Shown piece by piece: positions 35,449-44,318 of a DNA stretch of 64,000 nucleotides. Origin of the DNA: NS-11 sp036505795 (GTDB taxonomy: Bacteria > Nitrospirota > Nitrospiria > Nitrospirales > NS-4); NCBI GenBank assembly GCA_036505795.1, contig DASXSU010000091.1:1-64000 (forward strand). Direction: 5' to 3'. The stretch's first letter is position 1; the number at the start of each line of letters is the position of its first letter. The notes below the pieces were generated by a model that worked only from the letters and a program-made list of their open reading frames with translations, did not search any database and had not been told where the DNA came from. The position numbers and the translations under genes were made by a program.

Positions 35449-35802
35449 GTGGAGAGCCAACAGGACTTCCTCAATCGCGTGCTTCCGTTTCTGCAACGTT
35501 CCGACCCCATTCCTAAACTTCTCCCTCAAGTCCGGCTTGGCCGGATGCCCAAAGATTCTCCTGCCTTGCAGGCAATCATTTCTTCATGGCTGGAAGCGTT
35601 CGCAACTGTGCTCAAGGATGGCGAGAGAGTATTGGACGTGAATGGCGTCCTTCGGTTGGATCCCAATCCGCGGCTCGCCGTTTTACAGGAAGCCGGGTTG
35701 GTTGACGACAATGACGCCAACGCCCAGGCGGCCCGATCAGCATATTCGGCCGCCTTGGAATCGGCGACACAACGAGCCGATGTGACCGTGAAGCAAAACT
35801 AG
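35449..35802 (+). CDS. Hypothetical protein upstream of addB
   Basis: The 117-residue protein (GTG start chosen at 35449) has amphipathic helices and no known motif. The longer reading from 35305 overlaps the zinc-ribbon gene and is less likely at its N-terminus. It ends 7 bases before addB, so it could belong to the addB-addA transcript. The function cannot be stated. Confidence 0.55.
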   Translation: MESQQDFLNRVLPFLQRSDPIPKLLPQVRLGRMPKDSPALQAIISSWLEAFATVLKDGERVLDVNGVLRLDPNPRLAVLQEAGLVDDNDANAQAARSAYSAALESATQRADVTVKQN

Positions 35803-35809
35803 CCCGCCT

Positions 35810-38800
35810 ATGATGAGAATCGTGTGCGCGCCATTCCATCCCGATTTGGAAGAGGTGTTGGTCAGTGAGGTCCAGGCGGCGAAACAGTCCGATCCTCTCA
35901 GCCCCGTCGCGATCTTCGTGCCCTCACAACAGCTGGCCCGCCGGGTAAAGTGGTTGCTGTCGGTTGAGCGGCATGCAGCGCTCCTTGACGTTCATATTCT
36001 CACTTTCCATCAGCTGGCCGTGACAATCATGCGCGAAAATTCACAGATGCGCCTGCCGGAACTAGTGGACCACGGATTTCGCCAGGAACTTCTGCGCTCG
36101 CTGGTAAAACGGGGATTGCCGAGCCTTGAGGTCTTCAGCGAATGGGCGCGGATGCGCGGCGTCTGGGCGGGCCTGTGGGCCACCATCCAGGATCTAAAAG
36201 AGGCCAGGATCGATCCTGCCTCGGCTCTGTCTGCGGTCGAGGAGGGGATCATCGGAGGCGAGGACCCTCAGCGTCTTCGCGGCCTGCTCCATCTTTATCG
36301 GGCCGTACTCGCAACCGATCGCTCGCTGCAAATCGCCGATCCGGATGATCTTGCCCGGCTCACGGTGCCCCAGGTGCCACATTCGGGATTTCTTGCCCGC
36401 ATGAAGAGAATTATCTATTACGGTTTCTATGATCTGACACAAGGCCAGCTCGATTTCTTCAAAACCGTCCACGCGGGCTATCCGACGACTGTCCTCTTTC
36501 CCCTTGATAACGGGAATCCATCCCATAGATTCGCGCAACAGTTTTTCGACACCTACATCACGGGCATGACTTCTCAACTTGCGTCTGACGTAGACCAGCA
36601 GGGTTCTACCCAGATTCCACTTCCTTTCGGAGGTGAGGATGCTCGGGTGGAAGATCGATCGATTCTTGGCTCGCTGGCCGCAGAGATGGCACCCGCAGTA
36701 CGTGACTCGTGCCGGATCTTCAGCGCCGTGGGGATCGATAGCGAAGTCTTCACCGTGGCGAAAGAAATCTTAAGACTGGTCGAGGATCAGGGAATGGAGC
36801 CGGCGGAGATCGGCGTCGTCGCGCGGGCACTGGACCCTGTCATTTCGGTGGTCCGTAAAGTTTTCGATGAGAACCGCATTACCTTTTCGTGTCCGTTGGG
36901 GGAGCCTTTGATCCACCAGCCGTTGGTCAAAACCATCGTGCAGTTCATAGGCCTGCGGTCGGCGATGTTTCCGCGGGCGGAGGTTCTGGATGTGCTCACA
37001 TCGCCGTTCTGCCGCTTTCACACGGCCTCGGAGGAGCTCGCCCCTCGCGTGGATCGGTGGGACTGGATCACCCGCCGTTTGAATATTACCAAGGGCTCTG
37101 CCGAGGGTAACGGCTTTGGCGACTGGGTGCGCTTGCAACGAGCTGCGGATAAGAGACCGACGGTATCATCAAGCCAGGACCAGGCGCCCTTGCCTGTCCC
37201 GAAAGGCGAGATCTTGCTCCTTTGGCAGATGGTCAGGCAATTGCATGAAGATCTGTCGGCGCTTCCCACGCGCGCCGGTTGGAAGGAGTACACCACGATT
37301 TTCATGAACCTTCTTCCACGGTGGTTTGAACTGTCAGCCTGGACGGAGGACATCGCAACGACTCTCATCGAGCAGGTTCAGTTGGCGGTGAGAGCCAGCA
37401 TGAGATCCGTTGAAACATTGGACCTTCTTGAGGATGAGGTCAGCCTCGATGAATGGTGTGACTACCTGGTGCGCATGCTGGAGAGGGCGCAATTGCCCTC
37501 AGACACGCAAGATCTCGCCGGCGTACGCGTGTTGGATGCGATGGCTGCTCGCGGCCTTCGTTTCCGGGCGCTCTTTGTCATAGGGCTCAATGACAAAGTC
37601 TTCCCTCGATCCATCCAGGAAGACGCCTTTCTAGCAGATGCCGATCGGGACATCTTGAACCGCGATCTTGGCTATAAGATAGCTCGCAAGCTCGATGGCT
37701 TTGCGGAAGAGCGGCTGCTTTTCACGCTGCTTTTGAGGTCCGCGAAGGAGCGGCTGTATCTGAGCTATCAACGTGCCGATCGTGATGGCCGGCCGCTGGC
37801 GCCATCCGGCTATCTGGCGGAGCTACAGCGCGAACTGAGCGGCCAGGAGGCTGTCATCAGCCGCCGCCCGACGGAGCGGTGGGAGTCGTGGCCCTGCGAA
37901 CCAAGGCTGCTCACGGCGCAGGAGATGGCTCTTCGAGTAGTTCTCCAGAGCGATTTTGACTCTCGGACTGTCGCCTCAGAATTAGAATTTCTCTCCCGAC
38001 CGGCAGCGCTTCTGGCGCAAGGGCTGAGCGCGCTGGCCAGCATTGACAGTGCCGACCCTCGGCTGACCGGGTACGACGGGTTTGTCGGTGAAGATCCATT
38101 GGGGGCTCCCATCTCGCTCTCGCCGACGGCCTTGCAACGGTATGCTGAATGTCCCTTTCAGTATTACAGCACGCAGGTCTTGCGGGTGATCCCGCTGCCG
38201 ACGCCGGAGTCGGTGAACGAGCTTGATGGCCGCACCCGCGGCCAGCTCTGCCACGCGGTCTTGCGCGCTTTTTATGAGCGGCTCCATGGGACCGGCTTGC
38301 CGATGGTCCAAGTTCCTCCCGAGGACGCTCTTGAATGGCTCAGGGACGCGGCGGGAGCGGTCTTTTCTGAGTTCGAGCGTACTGAGGCCACCGGCTATCC
38401 CTTGCTCTGGGAAGTCGCCAAGGAGGAGATTCTACGCCTGGTGAAAGAGCTCGTGAGCAACGATCTCGTCGAACTGTCGAAGTCCGGTTATCGCCCTTCG
38501 TTGTTCGAGTTTTCGGTGGCGGGCCCGCTTGATCTGGGGTCATCCTCGGATGGACCGGTTATGATTCACGGCGTTCTCGATCGGGTGGATTTGAGGGAGG
38601 TCGCAGGAACGGTCCACATCCGAATCGTGGATTATAAGTATACGGGGAGCCGCACGATGGCCGCTCGAGATAAAGATCTTGCCGTTGCCACGATGAGGGC
38701 CCAACGGCTTCAGCCACTGCTCTACCTGCATCTTGCCAAATATGTGTTGCCCGATCGTTTGGTCGAACCTGATTCAGCGGCCTTTTACTTTTTGGGATCG

Positions 38801-39115
38801 AGATGGAGCGACATGCCGATCCGGCGGACGGCGCTCGACGCTGCGTGTTGGGAGGGACAGAGTCGCGTGCTGATCACAAAGACCCTGCAGCGCCTGCTGG
38901 ACGGGATTCGGCAAGGACGTTTCTCAATTCTTCCTGGAGAGTACTGCGGACACTGCGATTTTGCCACGGCCTGCCGCTACACGCACACTCCGACCGGCAG
39001 GCGGGCCAGAACTGACCCGGCGATGAGGCTCCTCAAGAATCTCAGGACCATAAAAGTCCCACGACCCGACGCCGGCGAAGCAGACGGCGATGATGCGCCC
39101 TACCCGCGTGCCTGA
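35810..39115 (+). CDS. addB: AddB-type exonuclease subunit, PD-(D/E)XK nuclease with Fe-S cluster
   Basis: The protein is about 1101 residues, the size of AddB, which with AddA forms the double-strand-break end-processing helicase-nuclease. The C-terminal nuclease has a conserved Asp in IHGVLDRVDL and the catalytic IVDYKYTG. Cysteines in CPFQYYS and CGHCDFATACR match the Fe-S cluster ligands of AddB nucleases. The N-terminal helicase-like part lacks a clear Walker A. The following gene, addA, overlaps its end by 26 bases. RecB is a distant relative, but the two-gene layout fits AddAB. Confidence 0.87.
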   Translation: MMRIVCAPFHPDLEEVLVSEVQAAKQSDPLSPVAIFVPSQQLARRVKWLLSVERHAALLDVHILTFHQLAVTIMRENSQMRLPELVDHGFRQELLRSLVKRGLPSLEVFSEWARMRGVWAGLWATIQDLKEARIDPASALSAVEEGIIGGEDPQRLRGLLHLYRAVLATDRSLQIADPDDLARLTVPQVPHSGFLARMKRIIYYGFYDLTQGQLDFFKTVHAGYPTTVLFPLDNGNPSHRFAQQFFDTYITGMTSQLASDVDQQGSTQIPLPFGGEDARVEDRSILGSLAAEMAPAVRDSCRIFSAVGIDSEVFTVAKEILRLVEDQGMEPAEIGVVARALDPVISVVRKVFDENRITFSCPLGEPLIHQPLVKTIVQFIGLRSAMFPRAEVLDVLTSPFCRFHTASEELAPRVDRWDWITRRLNITKGSAEGNGFGDWVRLQRAADKRPTVSSSQDQAPLPVPKGEILLLWQMVRQLHEDLSALPTRAGWKEYTTIFMNLLPRWFELSAWTEDIATTLIEQVQLAVRASMRSVETLDLLEDEVSLDEWCDYLVRMLERAQLPSDTQDLAGVRVLDAMAARGLRFRALFVIGLNDKVFPRSIQEDAFLADADRDILNRDLGYKIARKLDGFAEERLLFTLLLRSAKERLYLSYQRADRDGRPLAPSGYLAELQRELSGQEAVISRRPTERWESWPCEPRLLTAQEMALRVVLQSDFDSRTVASELEFLSRPAALLAQGLSALASIDSADPRLTGYDGFVGEDPLGAPISLSPTALQRYAECPFQYYSTQVLRVIPLPTPESVNELDGRTRGQLCHAVLRAFYERLHGTGLPMVQVPPEDALEWLRDAAGAVFSEFERTEATGYPLLWEVAKEEILRLVKELVSNDLVELSKSGYRPSLFEFSVAGPLDLGSSSDGPVMIHGVLDRVDLREVAGTVHIRIVDYKYTGSRTMAARDKDLAVATMRAQRLQPLLYLHLAKYVLPDRLVEPDSAAFYFLGSRWSDMPIRRTALDAACWEGQSRVLITKTLQRLLDGIRQGRFSILPGEYCGHCDFATACRYTHTPTGRRARTDPAMRLLKNLRTIKVPRPDAGEADGDDAPYPRA

Positions 39116-42100
39116 CACACTCATCCTACGTGATGCCGATGCGCGGCTCTCCGCCGCGACCACCTTCGATCGCAACATCGTCGTCACCGCCAGCGCGGGC
39201 ACTGGCAAGACGACGCTCCTCGTAGACCGTCTTTTGCAATTGCTCATGAAATCCCCCGACCCGGTCTCGCTCTCTGAGATTGTGGCGCTCACGTTCATGG
39301 AAAAAGCCGCTCACGAAATGAAGGTACGCTTGCGCGAACGTCTGCTGGACCTACGGCTGAATTCTGAGGCGTGCGGAGCTCTCGCCGCCGCCAATAGAGT
39401 GTCTCCTCTCGAGATAAGGACTCGGGCGGAGCGGGCGCTCGAGGAATTGGAGCGAAGCCAGATCGGGACGATTCATAGTTTTGCCGCGCATCTGATTCGC
39501 AGCTATCCGATCGAAGCCGGCGTCGATCCGCGCTTCGAGCCGGATGATGGGAGCGGGTTTGAACGGCATTTTGAGCGTGACTGGCAGGAATGGCTTCAGG
39601 TCGAACTCGGCTCGCTGGGAGAGCGGCATGAGATCTGGAAGCGCGTCCTTCGACGCACGAGCCTCGAGAGCCTGCGTGAGCTGGCGACAAAACTTACGAA
39701 GGACCTAGTGCCTCTTCCACTGATGATGGCCCAGATGCAGCCCGGTTCAATGACACCGGTGCTTAAAAACTGGCTTGGAAAATGTCTGGCGCGGACGCGG
39801 GTTCTGCTGATGGGCGAGCGTCATCGAGAGCGGGAACCGCGGCAAGTGGAAAAGCTCCTTGACGTCTCGGCCCATCTGTTTGAGCTGGTACTAACGGGAG
39901 GACTGGAGGCCATCTCCGGGCTGAGCCAAGATAGCCGCATCCTTCTGCAAACCAAGGATCCGGGCTCCAAACCGCCGGGCCAATGGGATGAGCAGGACTT
40001 CGCAGAGGCGATCACGTTGATCGAAACTGCAAAAGCCCTCCTCAAGACCGACCATGAGTATCTCGCAGCCGTGCTCACGATTTTGATCCCGTTTGCCGAA
40101 GGATGTCGGCGACGATTTCTTGAAGCGGGTCGGATTGGCTTTGATGGTTTGCTTGCACGGGCGCGTGCGCTGATTAAGTCCCACCCCCAAGTCAGGAGAA
40201 GATTGAAGCAGCAGTTCAAGGCGGTCCTGGTGGACGAGTTTCAGGATACAGATCCGGTCCAATACGAAATCTTATTGTTCTTATGCGAGCGGTCGGAGGA
40301 TGCTGCCGCCTCGTGGCAGGAGGTGAGACTTGAGCCGGGGAAGCTGTTTATCGTCGGAGATCCGAAACAATCCATCTTTGCGTTCAGGCGGGCAGACATC
40401 GAAGCTTTCCAACAGGTCACTGATCGGGTCGTGAGCCAAGGTGGTATGGCCTTGACGTTGACCACGAACTTCAGAAGCCATGCCTCGATCATCTCCTGCA
40501 TAAATGGTCTGTTCTCTCGATTGATCAGCGAGCAGCCTGGTCTACAACCCGCATACCACCCGCTTGAGCCTCAACCGGATAGGACCACCTGCGCCGGCAT
40601 GCCGGGGGTGGAACTCCGTCTAGTCGCCCAAGACGATGAGAGCAATGAAACCGATGAGCTTAGCGCGGAAGAAGCGATGCGAAGCGAGGCGGAGGCTGTT
40701 GCGCGGTGGGTGAAACAGGAAATAGTCGGGAAGGAAGTCCTGATCGATCGGGACGGCCGCCGGCGCAAGGCCGCGCCCGGTGATGTGGCGCTGTTGTTTC
40801 GCACCTTCAGTCAAGGGAGACATTACCTGGACGCCCTGCGTCGGCACGGTCTGGCGTATCTTGCCGAAGGAGAAAAACATTTTTATCAGCGTCAGGAGGT
40901 CATCGATTTCGTCAATCTGCTGCGGTGCATTCAGAATCCCGATGATGCTGTTGCCCGGCTGGGGCTGATGCGCTCGCCCCTCGGCGGCCTCTCTGATGGC
41001 GAGGTGAGAGAGCTTACGGCGCTCGGCGCGCTGGATTACCGACAGGGAGCGCACGCCCGTTTGGACGAACATCCGAAGGCCGCGCATCTTCATCGGCTCT
41101 ATGCGGTGCTCCAAATGTTGCATGAGGACTGCCCCCGACGGCCGCTGCCGAGCGCCCTTGATCTGATCTTCGAGCGGTTGCCGGTGCTCGAGTTGGCGGC
41201 CGCTTCGGCGCATGGTGAGCAGGCGATGGCGAATCTCTGGAAGGTCCGGGGGCTGACGGACGAGCTGGTGGGTGATCCTGCGCTCACCTTAGCCGGATTC
41301 GCAGAACTGCTGTCTGGGCGTATCGTAGATCCGCCAGATGAGTCCGAGACGGGCCTCGCCGAGGACTCCTCAGAGGCGGTGCGGGTTTTGACGATTCACA
41401 AGGCGAAAGGTCTGGAATTTCCCATTGTGGTCCTTGTAGGGCTCCAAGCGGGGACCCCGACGCAATTCGATTCCATCGAGGTGCATCATGACTGGTCGAC
41501 AGATGTGGTGGGCCTGCGTTTCGAAGGTATCAGTACTCTGGAGGGTATCTTCACTGCAGAAAAGTTGTCCGCGCGGATGACCTCAGAACAGCGGCGCTTG
41601 CTGTATGTGGGCATGACCAGGGCCAAGGAACGGCTGGTGCTTTCGGGCGCATTGAGCCGGCGCCCGGCATCCGGTAATTTTCTAGCCCTCTGCCGGGAAG
41701 CTATCGGAGAATCGTTGGGCAAAGAGGATTGCCCCGTCTTGGAAGCTGGAGACGGTAGAATTATACAGACTATCCTCCCGCCGGACGAGGGCAGGCTCTG
41801 GACATGGAAGCCAGCGGCACGGCCTGCGGAGCCGGTGCCCGATATGGCGGATTTTGTGCCGCGGTGGCACAAGCGAGAAGAGGCCTATCGGCACCGTCGC
41901 GACAATCCGATCATCGTAACAGCGAGCTCTCTGGCCGTGAAGACACGAGTCGCGGGACAAGGCTCATCATCTCAGACATCAGCGATGATCATTGGTTCCA
42001 TCATGCATACCATTTTGAATAAACTGACTTACACCGATAAACTTAAACCGACACATCAGATTACAGAGTCGGCACTCGGCCTCGAACTGCCCGAGGAATT

Positions 42101-42497
42101 ATACCCGGAGCGGGAAGCGATTCTAGCTGATCTCCAGGGTATGTTGTCCACGTTCATACAGTCGGATATGTATGCCGATTTGTGCGGCTCGACCATCGTC
42201 GCCCGCGAAATTCCATTTCTCATGCCGTTTTGCTTTCCCTCCGGGCATCTGCCGACAGGTCTCATGGAAGGGCGCATTGATCTGCTCTATCGGAAAGACG
42301 GCCGCCTGTGGATAGCCGATTATAAGACGGATCGCGTGAGCGAGGCTGAGATGGCGGAGCGAGCGCAGGCCTATGGCGGGCAGGCGCGGCACTACATGCA
42401 GGCGGTAGCGCAGGGATTCGGTGAACCGCCGGCGGGGTTCAAGTTTATTTTCTTACGGTTGGGGAAGGTGGCAGAGGTTCTTTTCCCGGTTGACTGA
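39090..42497 (+). CDS. addA: AddA-type UvrD-family helicase-nuclease
   Basis: The 1135-residue protein has a Walker A ASAGTGKTT (residues 34-42) and superfamily-1 helicase motifs, including VDEFQDTDPVQ, GDPKQSIFAFRRAD and the VLTIHKAKGLEFP segment. The C-terminal part is a RecB-like nuclease with the catalytic IADYKTDRV. AddA unwinds and cuts the 3'-ended strand while AddB handles the other. The start is in frame overlapping the end of addB. It is probably the main recombination initiator, as no recB/recC/recD was seen in this window. Confidence 0.9.
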   Translation: MMRPTRVPDTLILRDADARLSAATTFDRNIVVTASAGTGKTTLLVDRLLQLLMKSPDPVSLSEIVALTFMEKAAHEMKVRLRERLLDLRLNSEACGALAAANRVSPLEIRTRAERALEELERSQIGTIHSFAAHLIRSYPIEAGVDPRFEPDDGSGFERHFERDWQEWLQVELGSLGERHEIWKRVLRRTSLESLRELATKLTKDLVPLPLMMAQMQPGSMTPVLKNWLGKCLARTRVLLMGERHREREPRQVEKLLDVSAHLFELVLTGGLEAISGLSQDSRILLQTKDPGSKPPGQWDEQDFAEAITLIETAKALLKTDHEYLAAVLTILIPFAEGCRRRFLEAGRIGFDGLLARARALIKSHPQVRRRLKQQFKAVLVDEFQDTDPVQYEILLFLCERSEDAAASWQEVRLEPGKLFIVGDPKQSIFAFRRADIEAFQQVTDRVVSQGGMALTLTTNFRSHASIISCINGLFSRLISEQPGLQPAYHPLEPQPDRTTCAGMPGVELRLVAQDDESNETDELSAEEAMRSEAEAVARWVKQEIVGKEVLIDRDGRRRKAAPGDVALLFRTFSQGRHYLDALRRHGLAYLAEGEKHFYQRQEVIDFVNLLRCIQNPDDAVARLGLMRSPLGGLSDGEVRELTALGALDYRQGAHARLDEHPKAAHLHRLYAVLQMLHEDCPRRPLPSALDLIFERLPVLELAAASAHGEQAMANLWKVRGLTDELVGDPALTLAGFAELLSGRIVDPPDESETGLAEDSSEAVRVLTIHKAKGLEFPIVVLVGLQAGTPTQFDSIEVHHDWSTDVVGLRFEGISTLEGIFTAEKLSARMTSEQRRLLYVGMTRAKERLVLSGALSRRPASGNFLALCREAIGESLGKEDCPVLEAGDGRIIQTILPPDEGRLWTWKPAARPAEPVPDMADFVPRWHKREEAYRHRRDNPIIVTASSLAVKTRVAGQGSSSQTSAMIIGSIMHTILNKLTYTDKLKPTHQITESALGLELPEELYPEREAILADLQGMLSTFIQSDMYADLCGSTIVAREIPFLMPFCFPSGHLPTGLMEGRIDLLYRKDGRLWIADYKTDRVSEAEMAERAQAYGGQARHYMQAVAQGFGEPPAGFKFIFLRLGKVAEVLFPVD

Positions 42498-42507
42498 TCC
42501 GTTGAAA

Positions 42508-42537
42508 TAGACAGCTCATGACGCGAAACGGTACTAT
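42508..42537 (+). promoter_or_regulatory. Possible promoter, leaderless, of the 42543 gene
   Basis: TAGACA (42508-42513), an 18-base spacer and TACTAT (42532-42537) end 5 bases before the ATG at 42543. Confidence 0.5.
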
Positions 42538-42542
42538 CGACC

Positions 42543-43346
42543 ATGCTCCCCCCGGCACAATGGAATGAGTTGACCCAATGGTGGACCGACACAGCCACCC
42601 AATTAGGCGTCGGCAGCCCCTGCGTCTCCTTTTTCATGCCCGGATCCGGTGCGCTTGAGGCCCTCTCCAAGGTTTTGGAGGCCCGCGGCGATCTGCATTA
42701 TGTCCTGTTCGTGCTGATCCGTTACTGGGTTCCGCCGATCCTGCCGCCGATGGGAAAGGAACGGACCGCAAAGAACGATCCCGATTACTGGATCGAATCG
42801 GAGCAGATCCTCAAACAGGCAGTCGCGCGGCTGCGCGAGCTAAGGCCGTTTCTCACGATGCTGACTGAATCGGGGCCGAAGCCCAGCGCGGCCCCGGTCA
42901 CCTCGGAGTTAGATCTTTCCGCATTGCTGGAAGGAATCGGCGAGGCTGCGGGGCGCTTGGGCGGTCCGGACTATACCTCCGTCGTCAAGAGCCTGAACTC
43001 CACACCGTTCCGACAGGTCATCCACTTTAGGCACAACAAAAAACACAGCACTGAGGTGTGGGTGGTCTTTCTGTTGAAGGAGCATCTTCGATCCGCAGGC
43101 TTGGGAAAGGACCGAGCCTGGCCCATTGTCTGTGATGTGATTACCGCTGCAGGCATCCGCACTGCGGAGGGCATAGCGTATGATGCCGACGAGCTGAAGT
43201 CCTGGTGGACCAAACACTGGCCCCGCGCATACGCGTTACTTGCGCCGAAGGACGCCGAGATGCAGCCCACCGAATACGCCTACCAAAGTGATTACCAGTG
43301 GTTTCAGACCTGGATGAACTATCAGATCGAGTCGCGGCCGACGTAA
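42543..43346 (+). CDS. Hypothetical protein following addA
   Basis: I do not recognise this 267-residue protein. It has no signal peptide or transmembrane segment, is rich in Trp and Leu, and has a helical middle (about residues 85-140). The promoter ends 5 bases before its ATG, which suggests a leaderless message separate from addA. It is not repetitive and has no obvious catalytic motif. Confidence 0.6.
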   Translation: MLPPAQWNELTQWWTDTATQLGVGSPCVSFFMPGSGALEALSKVLEARGDLHYVLFVLIRYWVPPILPPMGKERTAKNDPDYWIESEQILKQAVARLRELRPFLTMLTESGPKPSAAPVTSELDLSALLEGIGEAAGRLGGPDYTSVVKSLNSTPFRQVIHFRHNKKHSTEVWVVFLLKEHLRSAGLGKDRAWPIVCDVITAAGIRTAEGIAYDADELKSWWTKHWPRAYALLAPKDAEMQPTEYAYQSDYQWFQTWMNYQIESRPT

Positions 43347-43752
43347 CTTTCCTGCCCAGTAGCCGTCTCTGATCCATCGTTTGCCGAGAGCAGCCCGCAA
43401 TGGCAATACCTGACTTAAATCAAATGTCAAATTATAACTTAGGCTAATAGTCTTGATGAAAAATCATACAGAATATGTTTCTAGTATATATTCTTGACAC
43501 CGCTTCAAAAAAATGAGACCGTCCAAAAAGCTCAGGCGTCTATGGCGTCAGCAATTGTGGATGTGTCGTATGAAGCGTCGGCCCGCCTCCCTCCAAAAGT
43601 TACAGACACAATGGCCTGTCCTGCTCCAACTTCCAGTTCGCCAACATTTTGATCGGCTCAACCCTACCAAGGAAAGGAGGTCAATGCAGTATCAGGAAAC
43701 GAGTCAACAAGAAGCAGTCAACTGGTCCGTAGTGTGAAAGGGAGGAGTAATA
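43347..43752. other. AT-rich intergenic stretch with possible short reading frame
   Basis: This gap of about 400 bases is A+T richer than its surroundings, mainly at 43415-43510. A basic 74-codon frame runs from 43513 to 43737 but has no convincing start signal; its last 17 codons could be translated alone from an ATG at 43684 after AAGGAGG (spacing short). I do not annotate it as a gene. TTGACA at 43494-43499 lacks a matching -10 box. Confidence 0.4.
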
Positions 43753-44178
43753 ATGAATACGCCTAATATACATACGAGATGGTTTATGGCTTTGATCGCT
43801 GCGCTTGCACTGGCTATCTTCCCGACGGGGGCGATGGCGCTGCTCGAAGATCAAGGAGCCTGGATTGATACCATCACGGGCGTTACTGCCAGCACCGTTC
43901 CGGAAGACAGTCTCCAGCCATACCTCGGGCAGTTGCAGATCGTTCGAACAGCGTTGCGCTACGGTGATGAGCGGTCGGTTTCCACCGCCATGAGTCGTTT
44001 TATGGAGATGCTGGATCAGCGAGAATATGGCGTCTCAACCGAGGCCGCAACGCGGTTGCTCGAGGCGTGTATACGCATCATTCCGGTCAAATTTCATGAT
44101 ATGTCTCGTCACCCAGGCTATCGTGACCTTCTGGATCGCCTGAATGAAGAAAATGGTTTTGGATCAAGCGGCGGCTAA
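43753..44178 (+). CDS. Small exported hypothetical protein
   Basis: The 141-residue protein has a clear signal peptide (about residues 9-30, ending GAMA), then a mainly helical domain with no cysteine pairs typical of cytochromes. I do not recognise it. A GGAGG ribosome site lies 7 bases before the ATG. The region upstream is AT-rich, and a long hairpin follows the stop, so the gene probably stands alone. Confidence 0.7.
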   Translation: MNTPNIHTRWFMALIAALALAIFPTGAMALLEDQGAWIDTITGVTASTVPEDSLQPYLGQLQIVRTALRYGDERSVSTAMSRFMEMLDQREYGVSTEAATRLLEACIRIIPVKFHDMSRHPGYRDLLDRLNEENGFGSSGG

Positions 44179-44223
44179 CGCGGTATCGATGAAGATGCCG
44201 AAGTAACTGGCGCCGTGGAAGCA

Positions 44224-44260
44224 CCAGGGGGCTCAGGGCCGGATGCTCTGAGCCCTCTGG
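44224..44260. terminator. Long hairpin between convergent genes
   Basis: CCAGGGGGCTCAG (44224-44236) pairs with CTGAGCCCTCTGG (44248-44260) with one G-T pair. The loop is 11 bases. It sits between the 43753 gene and the leftward TonB receptor gene and could terminate either. The missing T run makes it a weak terminator call. Confidence 0.5.
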
Positions 44261-44318
44261 ACAATCTTCCGAGTGGCGGTCGGGACGGTCTCCTACCGCA
44301 TCAGCCGGTGAGGTCTCG

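Noticed and set aside
43513..43737. Basic 74-codon frame before the exported protein
   Set aside because: No start signal, AT-rich context and biased composition; kept only as an uncertain stretch.
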